Below, one piece after another: positions 58,600 through 64,000 of a stretch of DNA of 64,000 nt; within the stretch, counting starts at the first letter, position 1, and every line of letters starts with the position of its first letter. The notes beneath the pieces are model-generated. The model was given only the letters and a program-made list of their open reading frames with translations, was not told the origin of the DNA and searched no databases. The stretch covers positions 62,001 through 126,000 of the forward strand of contig NZ_JAFKON010000005.1 of assembly GCF_022803015.1 (NCBI RefSeq), given 5' to 3'. This DNA is from Arthrobacter humicola. GTDB lineage: Bacteria; Actinomycetota; Actinomycetes; Actinomycetales; Micrococcaceae. The translations under genes were made by a program, and so were the position numbers.

Positions 58600-60834
58600 A
58601 TGAAAACGACTTCGTCCGCGGCGACCCGTGTCCCGTTCTGGCTGCGCTGGCTGGTCCCCGCAGTGCTCGTCCTGGCCTGGCTGGCCATCGCCGGCGTCGG
58701 CGGCCCTACATTCGGCCGCCTGAGCGAGGTGTCATCCAATGACCAGGCATCGTTCCTTCCCGCCGGAGCCGAGGCCACCGAGGCCGCGGACTGGCAGGCC
58801 AAGTTCAGGGACTCCAAGGAGATCCCGGCAGTGATCGTGGTTGAGAGTGACTCCGCTTTCACTCCGGCCCAGCTCCGCGAGACCGCGGCCCTCAAGGGCA
58901 AGCTGGAGGCCCTGCAGGCCGGGAGCACGGTGATCGGTCCCATCCCCTCCGAGGACGCCAAGGCAGTCCAGTTCGTGGTGCCCATTGCTTCCTCGGCGGA
59001 AGTGAAAACGGTGGTCAAAGAACTGCGCAACGAGGTCCGGGCGTCCGCGCCGGCCGGAATGCAGACCTTCGTCACCGGACCGGCCGGGCTCACCGCGGAC
59101 CTTGTGAGTGCCTTTGCCGGCATTGACGGCATCCTGCTGCTCGTGGCCCTGGGCGCCGTGTTCCTGATCCTGCTGATTGTCTACCGCTCCCTGCTGCTGC
59201 CCGTCATGGTGCTGTTCACCTCGGTCTTCGCGCTGTGCGCCGCGATCCTGCTGGTGTTCGGCATGGCCAAGGCCGGTTGGATCCAGTTGAACGGCCAGAG
59301 CCAGGGCATTTTGTCCATCCTGGTCATCGGCGCAGCCACCGACTACGCACTGCTGTATGTGGCCCGGTTCCGCGAAGCCCTGACCCACACCACCAACCGG
59401 ACGGCCGCCGCCGTCACCGCATGGAAGGCGGCCTGGGAACCGATCCTGGCCTCTGGCGCCACCGTAATCATCGCGCTGCTTTGCCTGCTGTTCTCCGACC
59501 TCAACTCCAACAAGGCCCTCGGCCCGGTGGCGGCGGCGGGCATCCTCTGCGCGCTCTTCGCCGCCCTGACCCTGCTGCCGGCCCTGATGGCACTGCTGGG
59601 CCGGGCCGCGTTCTGGCCGTTCAGGCCCAAGCTGCTCCCGGAAACCGATCGGGAACCGGAACTGGTCACCGGCCTCGAGGGCCAGAAGGGACTCTGGCGG
59701 GCCACCGGTTCGCTCGTATCCCGCCGGCCGCGCACGGTCTGGGTCGCCTCGGTGCTGCTGCTCCTGGTAGCCGCTACCGGCGTCCTGCAGCTTAAAGCCA
59801 ACGGCGTCGCCCAGACCGACGTCATCCTCACCGCCTCCAACGCCGTCGACGGGCAGGATGCCCTGGGCCGGCACTTCGACGCCGGGTCCGGCAGCCCCGC
59901 GGTGATCGTGGCCGACGAGGCAAACGCCCAAGAGGTTCTGGCGAAACTGCAGACCAGCGACGGCGTCGGAGACGCCTATCTGCTGGCCGAAGGCGGCGCC
60001 CCAGTCATCACCGGCGCCCCGGGCGCACCGGCTGCCCCCGCAATCAGGGACGGGAAGGTCCTGATCAACGCGACGCTGAACCACGCCGCGGACTCCGCCG
60101 AGGCCGAAAACGCCGTGGTGTCGCTCCGCCAGGACCTGAAGAAGATAGACAGCGGCGTGCTGGTCGGCGGTGTGACGGCCACGGCGCTGGATACCAACAC
60201 CACTGCCCAGCGCGACCTCGTCACCATCATCCCGGTGGTCCTGGGCGTCATCCTGGTCATCCTCATGCTGCTGCTGCGCTCGGTGCTCGCGCCGGTCCTG
60301 CTGGTCGCCTCCGTGGTGCTGTCCTATGCCGCGGCGATGGGCGTCTCCGCCTTCGTGTTCAACAATGTCTTCGGCTTCCCGGGCGCGGACGCGACGGTGC
60401 CCCTGTTCGGCTTCGTCTTCCTCGTGGCACTGGGCGTCGACTACAACATCTTCCTGATGAGCCGGGTCCGGGAGGAATCCCTCAAGCACGGCACCCGGGC
60501 CGGCATCCTGCGCGGCCTCGTAGTGACAGGCGGGGTCATCACCTCTGCCGGGGTGGTCCTGGCGGCCACGTTCGCGGCCCTCGGCGTCATCCCGATCATG
60601 TTCCTGGTCCAGCTCGCCTTCATCGTCGCGTTCGGCGTCCTGCTGGACACGGTGCTGGTCCGTTCCCTGCTGGTGCCCGCGCTGGCCTACGACATCGGCC
60701 CGCGGCTTTGGTGGCCCGGCAAGCTCGGCCGGCCCGGGAGCGGGGCCGTGGCCGGCGATGGCGCCCGGGCCACGCTGCCCGCCGAAAATCCGAAGGCAGA
60801 TCCGGCTGAAAACGAGGAGGCCGGGGTCCGCTAG
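58600..60834 (+). CDS. MMPL-family RND-type exporter
   Basis: 744 residues. Two repeats each contain one membrane helix, a large extracytoplasmic domain and a five-helix bundle. The proton-relay Asp-Tyr pairs typical of MmpL proteins are present: GAATDYALLYVARFRE in the first half and GVDYNIFLMSRVREE in the second. Exports lipids, siderophores or drugs using the proton gradient. The ATG with GGAAGGA four to five bases upstream is chosen over an in-frame ATG 16 codons earlier that lies inside the operator repeats. Controlled by the divergent MarR protein (inferred). Confidence 0.93.
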   Translation: MKTTSSAATRVPFWLRWLVPAVLVLAWLAIAGVGGPTFGRLSEVSSNDQASFLPAGAEATEAADWQAKFRDSKEIPAVIVVESDSAFTPAQLRETAALKGKLEALQAGSTVIGPIPSEDAKAVQFVVPIASSAEVKTVVKELRNEVRASAPAGMQTFVTGPAGLTADLVSAFAGIDGILLLVALGAVFLILLIVYRSLLLPVMVLFTSVFALCAAILLVFGMAKAGWIQLNGQSQGILSILVIGAATDYALLYVARFREALTHTTNRTAAAVTAWKAAWEPILASGATVIIALLCLLFSDLNSNKALGPVAAAGILCALFAALTLLPALMALLGRAAFWPFRPKLLPETDREPELVTGLEGQKGLWRATGSLVSRRPRTVWVASVLLLLVAATGVLQLKANGVAQTDVILTASNAVDGQDALGRHFDAGSGSPAVIVADEANAQEVLAKLQTSDGVGDAYLLAEGGAPVITGAPGAPAAPAIRDGKVLINATLNHAADSAEAENAVVSLRQDLKKIDSGVLVGGVTATALDTNTTAQRDLVTIIPVVLGVILVILMLLLRSVLAPVLLVASVVLSYAAAMGVSAFVFNNVFGFPGADATVPLFGFVFLVALGVDYNIFLMSRVREESLKHGTRAGILRGLVVTGGVITSAGVVLAATFAALGVIPIMFLVQLAFIVAFGVLLDTVLVRSLLVPALAYDIGPRLWWPGKLGRPGSGAVAGDGARATLPAENPKADPAENEEAGVR

Positions 60835-61724
60835 GCGGAACCGAAGACCGCAGCCGCCGTCACTGTCCCTGGTCCCCCCACCAGGCGACGGTGGCGGCGG
60901 CTGCCTCGTCCAGCGGGGTCGGTGTCAGCCCCAGGGCAGCCTGGCTCGCCATGGAATCCGTGACGAAGGGGTGCCCGGGCGCCGGCCGCCTTGGCGAATG
61001 CCCCCGCGATCTCGCGCTGGGTCAGTGCAGGTCCGGTGGGCGCATGCCATACCCGGTTCCACACCTGAGGCCTGTCAGCCGCCGCAATCATGGCGGCCGC
61101 GAGGTCCGGAACGTACGTGAAGGAATGCGGCTGGTCCGCCCGCCCGATCACCTGCATTGGCTTGCCGGCCGCGACGGGCCGGACCATGCGCTCGCCGGCG
61201 TGCGAGTTGCGGACCCGCGGCCCGAAGAAATCGCCGGCCACCATGCTCACGGTGGCGGTGGGGGAGGCCGCCCGGGCTGCGAGCAGTGCGGTCCGGACTC
61301 CGCGCTTGCCGCCCTGCGCCTGCCGGGGGCTGTCCTCGGTCATGATGTTTTCCGGGGTGCTGTAGGAGTACAGGCTTTCCGGGAAGACCACGACGGCGCC
61401 CGCTGCGCCCGCCGCGGCGAGCACATTCAGCTCGGCGGCCGGGAGTTCCCTGGCCCACACCTCGGCGTTGTACCGCGAGCCGTGGATGCAGTGAAAAACG
61501 GCCGCGGCGCCCTGGAAGGCCTCGCCGAGCCGGGCGGGCTCGGACACGTCGATCGACACTCGTTCCACCAGCGTGTGGGCGGGTCCGCTGCCGGACCTTG
61601 TCAGGAGGCGCACCCGGTGTCCCGCCGCTGCCAACTGTTCGGAGACGGTCCAGCCCACCGGCCCGGCCCCTGTGACGACGTGGAGCCTGGACGGTTGGTG
61701 CCCGGAGGGTGCAGGTTGGGACAT
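60831..61724 (-). pseudogene. NAD-dependent epimerase/dehydratase, damaged 3' end (internal deletion plus frameshift)
   Basis: The Rossmann start (LHVVTGAGPVGWTVSEQLAAAGH), sugar-epimerase core (FPESLYSYSTPEN; GDFFGPRVRNSHAGERMV; HSFTYVPDLAAAM) and REIAGAFAKAAGAR are normal. After that the frame yields Arg/Gly/Pro-rich nonsense. In another frame just downstream the true family ending is readable: PFVTDSMASQAALGLTP, then PLDEAAAATVAWWG, stopping at 60862-60860. Homologues have roughly 45 residues between these blocks, so a deletion that also shifted the frame is the simplest history. The Y-x3-K active site is not clear either. The start has GGAG seven bases upstream. Confidence 0.8.
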
Positions 61725-61746
61725 TCCGATCTCCTTTTCAAATAAC

Positions 61747-61828
61747 GAGAGCAGCGCTCTCCCATTCAGGATGCGACGCCGCTGCCGACAAGTCAAGAGC
61801 AGTGCTCACATTTGTTGACAGTGCTCTT
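61747..61828. promoter_or_regulatory. Three GAGC-AGY-GCTC operator-like repeats in the epimerase/TetR divergent promoter
   Basis: GAGAGC-AGC-GCTCTC (61747-61761), AAGAGC-AGT-GCTCA (61795-61808) and ACAGTGCTCTT (61818-61828) share one symmetric consensus. The third overlaps a perfect -35 box TTGACA (61815-61820). AGTCAA (61791-61796) gives TTGACT on the minus strand for the epimerase promoter. Binding of the neighbouring TetR protein would block both. Confidence 0.7.
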
Positions 61829-61848
61829 GGATGTGGAATGCTGGACTC

Positions 61849-62646
61849 ATGCCAGAGGACAGGATTGCGGGCGCGACAGACTCCGGCGTTGCGGCCGGCC
61901 CGGCCGGAGCGGCCCCGGCGGCGGTGCGCCTGCGCACCCCGCGCGACCGTGCCCGCGCCCAGACGGAGGCCGATATCGTCCGCCTGGGCCGGGAGCATCT
62001 GGCGCTGCACGGGGCCGCCGCGCTGTCCCTCCGTGCCGTGGCCCGTGATCTCGGGGTCGTCTCTTCGGCGGTCTACCGCTACGTGGAGAGCCGCGAGGAG
62101 CTGCTGACCCTTCTGCTGATTGATGCGTACAACGAACTTGGCGATGCGGTGGATGCCGCCGTCGGGGCCGTGCCGGAGGAAGACTTCGGCGGGCGCTTCG
62201 CGGCGCTGGGCGGCGCGGTGCGGGACTGGGCGCTGCGCGAGCCATCGCGCTACGCCCTGCTCTTTGGCAGTCCGGTGCCCGGTTACCGGGCCCCGGCGGA
62301 GCGGACCACCGGCCCCGGGACGAGGGTGATTACGGCCTTAATTGGAATCCTCGACGGCGCCTTCCGGGCCGGGCGGCTCGCCGCGACCGGCCGGCGGGGT
62401 CCTGCCATGGCCGCCGGACTGGCGGGGGACCTGGCGAAAATCCGCGCCGAGTTCGGCCTGGCGGTGCCGGATGACCTCCTGGCCCGCGGCGCACTGGCCT
62501 GGACCTCACTCTTCGGCGCCGTCAGTTTCGAGGTTTTCGGCCAGTACGGCCCAGGCACGTTCACTGCCCGGGAGGAGCTCTTCGGCCACCACCTCGCGGT
62601 GCTGGCCGACGTCGCGGGCCTGCCGGCGGCCGGCGCTGCCCGGTAA
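61849..62646 (+). CDS. TetR-family transcriptional regulator with WHG (TetR_C_13-like) ligand domain
   Basis: 265 residues. The helix-turn-helix is at about 50-90 (HLALHGAAALSLRAVARDLGV; SSAVYRYVESREELL). The C-terminal domain has ALREPSRYALLFGSPVPGY, the mark of the WHG-type subgroup. A roughly 30-residue Ala/Gly-rich N-terminal arm precedes the DNA-binding domain; a GTG 18 bases upstream is an alternative start. It probably represses itself and the divergent epimerase gene through the repeats between them. Confidence 0.9.
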   Translation: MPEDRIAGATDSGVAAGPAGAAPAAVRLRTPRDRARAQTEADIVRLGREHLALHGAAALSLRAVARDLGVVSSAVYRYVESREELLTLLLIDAYNELGDAVDAAVGAVPEEDFGGRFAALGGAVRDWALREPSRYALLFGSPVPGYRAPAERTTGPGTRVITALIGILDGAFRAGRLAATGRRGPAMAAGLAGDLAKIRAEFGLAVPDDLLARGALAWTSLFGAVSFEVFGQYGPGTFTAREELFGHHLAVLADVAGLPAAGAAR

Positions 62647-62737
62647 AGCAGGTTCCCCTGTTGCCCTGCCGTGGCGCTCGATAGACTGCCCCTGCGCCCG
62701 CACGGGCGCGCCAGATGCGTCCAGGAAGGATCCATCC

Positions 62738-63214
62738 ATGTCTGAAGAGACCAGGCCTGAAGAGAACAGGCCGGCAGGGAACACGCCTGAAGAGAATGTC
62801 CCCGGAGAAGCGGCGCCGCGGAACGTCGATGCCGGTCCCGCGGAAGTTGAGGCAGAGGCCGCGGCACCTGAGGGGCAATACGTTGAGGGCGACTACGGCT
62901 CCGCCGGCACGGCCGGCCAACTCCCGCCCACCGCCGTCGAGGGGGAGTACGCGGCGGGGGACTATGGCGAGGCCGGCGTGGCCGGAGCTGCCGTCGTCGG
63001 CGACGTGGAAGGCGACTATCCCGAGGGCGACTACGGCGAGGGCGGGGTCTCAGGTGAGCCCGCCGGCGTCGCCGGTGAGTCGGCCGGCGTCGCCGAGGAA
63101 GGTGAATACCCCGAAGGTGACTACGGGAGCGCCGGTACGTCCCGTCCCGAGCGATCCGCCCGGCCTGCAACGGGAGAGCCTGCCGACGGCGACGCCGCTC
63201 GGGGCGACAACTAA
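62738..63214 (+). CDS. Acidic low-complexity repeat protein (EGDYG repeats)
   Basis: 158 residues with no recognised domain, signal peptide or membrane helix. Four imperfect repeats read YVEGDYGSAGTAG, YAAGDYGEAGVAG, YPEGDYGEGGVSG and YPEGDYGSAGTS, separated by Ala/Val/Gly/Glu spacers; the N-terminus is Glu/Pro-rich. Composition (Glu, Asp, Gly, Ala, Tyr) predicts a disordered, strongly acidic chain. GGAAGGA five to eight bases before ATG and a strong terminator after the stop indicate a real, expressed gene. Similar acidic repeat proteins are seen in Arthrobacter relatives, without known role. Confidence 0.75.
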   Translation: MSEETRPEENRPAGNTPEENVPGEAAPRNVDAGPAEVEAEAAAPEGQYVEGDYGSAGTAGQLPPTAVEGEYAAGDYGEAGVAGAAVVGDVEGDYPEGDYGEGGVSGEPAGVAGESAGVAEEGEYPEGDYGSAGTSRPERSARPATGEPADGDAARGDN

Positions 63215-63230
63215 CGAGACCAAAGCTGGC

Positions 63231-63262
63231 GGGACCAGCCGGCGCGGGTGCCGGCTGGTCCC
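63231..63262 (+). terminator. Hairpin terminator after the acidic repeat gene
   Basis: Perfect 13-bp stem GGGACCAGCCGGC / GCCGGCTGGTCCC with loop GCGGGT, 17 bases after the stop. From here to 63396 no further element was seen. Confidence 0.8.
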
Positions 63263-63396
63263 CTGCCATGGTCTGCGCCCCTGCGCCCAGGGTGCAGGTT
63301 CGCGCAGGGCGAAACGCCGCCCGGGACGCGCCGGAAGGGCTGGATTGAGGGGAATTTAGGCGGCGGGGAGCTGCCGCGGGCGGGACTGGAAAAGCA

Positions 63397-63421
63397 AAGT
63401 TGAGTCGACTTCGCTCAACTT
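63397..63421. promoter_or_regulatory. HAIR operator 1 (HspR-type) upstream of dnaK
   Basis: AAGTTGAGT-CGACTTC-GCTCAACTT closely matches the HAIR consensus CTTGAGT-N7-ACTCAAG bound by the heat-shock repressor HspR. It sits directly upstream of the dnaK -35 box. Confidence 0.85.
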
Positions 63422-63425
63422 GAAA

Positions 63426-63472
63426 TTGACTTATGTCTCCCTCTGGGTAAAGTTGAGTGTAGATCGCTCAAT
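63426..63472 (+). promoter_or_regulatory. dnaK promoter with overlapping HAIR operator 2
   Basis: TTGACT (63426-63431), a 16-bp spacer and TAAAGT (63448-63453) form a vegetative-type promoter. A second HAIR, GTTGAGT-GTAGATC-GCTCAAT (63452-63472), overlaps the -10 end and transcription start. Two sites around one promoter indicate tight HspR repression. Confidence 0.85.
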
Positions 63473-63569
63473 AACGGTCGGACCCGTTGCGGTTAGAGCC
63501 CTTGCGGTTAGAGCCACTGCGGGTCCGCGGCCATCTCCGCAAGATTCCTAGGAAGTAAGGAAACAATCC

Positions 63570-64000
63570 ATGTCACGTGCAGTAGGTATTGACCTCGGAA
63601 CCACTAACTCCGTCGTCTCCGTTCTCGAAGGTGGCGAGCCCACCGTCATTGCCAACGCCGAGGGTGGACGCACCACGCCGTCGGTTGTTGCCTTCTCCAA
63701 GTCCGGCGAGGTCCTGGTCGGCGAGATCGCCAAGCGCCAGGCCGTCAACAACATTGACCGCACCATCGCGTCCGTCAAGCGCCACATGGGCACTGACTGG
63801 ACCGTCGCCATTGACGACAAGAAGTACACGGCGCAGGAAATTTCCGCCCGTATCCTCATGAAGCTTAAGAACGACGCCGAGTCCTACCTCGGTGAAAAGG
63901 TCACCGACGCCGTAGTCACCGTGCCGGCCTACTTCAACGACGCCCAGCGCCAGGCCACCAAGGAGGCTGGAGAAATCGCCGGCCTGAACGTCCTGCGCAT
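63570..64000 (+). CDS. dnaK: Hsp70 chaperone DnaK, N-terminal part (continues beyond the window)
   Basis: The first 143 residues are unmistakable: [18 protein letters not shown] is the phosphate-1 ATP-binding motif, [24 protein letters not shown] follows, and [21 protein letters not shown] is the second conserved block. DnaK folds and refolds proteins with DnaJ and GrpE, genes that typically follow in a dnaK-grpE-dnaJ-hspR operon. AAGGA nine bases before ATG is the ribosome site, about 110 bases after the mapped promoter. Confidence 0.98.
   Translation, partial: MSRAVGIDLGTTNSVVSVLEGGEPTVIANAEGGRTTPSVVAFSKSGEVLVGEIAKRQAVNNIDRTIASVKRHMGTDWTVAIDDKKYTAQEISARILMKLKNDAESYLGEKVTDAVVTVPAYFNDAQRQATKEAGEIAGLNVLR

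Overview
The window is high-GC DNA with actinobacterial hallmarks: a complete mrpACDEFG operon with a long MrpA, HspR-type HAIR operators in front of dnaK, a SAM-IV-like riboswitch, many GTG/TTG starts and dense 4-bp ATGA/GTGA overlaps. Together these suggest a soil member of the Micrococcaceae such as Arthrobacter or Pseudarthrobacter. That assignment is inferred from gene content, not from a marker gene. No rRNA, tRNA, CRISPR array, transposase or integrase was found.

Layout. (1) 1-6767: a surface-polysaccharide locus, visibly poorer in GC than the rest. It holds the end of a glycosyltransferase, a Wzb-like phosphatase divergent from a Wzc-like BY-kinase, a Wzy-like membrane protein, a GDPD-fold lipoprotein and an acyltransferase-3 protein. 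(2) 7081-9907: an anchored metallophosphoesterase with a PKD domain, then dCTP deaminase. (3) 10002-20691: ion and pH homeostasis (KhtTU-like antiporter pair, UMF1-type MFS protein, Mrp antiporter) plus two small conserved proteins. (4) 20885-24223: a TPP riboswitch and a YkoEDC thiamine-type ECF transporter. (5) 24329-27088: an XRE-MurA fusion and a GCS2 ligase. (6) 27676-31892: a tightly overlapping operon of membrane PIG-L deacetylase, ATP-grasp enzyme, processive GT2 synthase and glycosidase-like lipoprotein. (7) 31959-35290: a riboswitch-controlled metZ operon and a second ATP-grasp gene whose metal ligands are lost. (8) 35297-41123: pabC, cls, a P-loop kinase-pabB fusion, a second small phosphatase and a Nudix hydrolase. 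(9) 41173-53459: two regulated catabolic/transport operons facing each other, under MarR and PaaX regulators. (10) 53497-64000: exporters, a methyltransferase, a MarR/MMPL pair, a damaged epimerase gene divergent from a TetR regulator, an acidic repeat protein and the start of dnaK.

How parts connect. The strongest candidate for an undescribed system is region 6. It resembles a re-plumbed PNAG-type pathway (synthase, de-N-acetylase, glycosidase) with an ATP-grasp ligase added. An inverted repeat of the form CGRGTA-N5-YACTCG lies upstream of this operon, of the degenerate ATP-grasp paralogue and of the metallophosphoesterase. Each copy is preceded by another GAGTA half-site, which suggests a small envelope regulon. 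Other regulatory elements read directly include a Shine-Dalgarno-sequestering hairpin below the TPP aptamer, operator-like repeats beside the MarR, PaaX and TetR genes, and several strong terminator hairpins. All functional calls come from motif recognition by eye; no database search was run.
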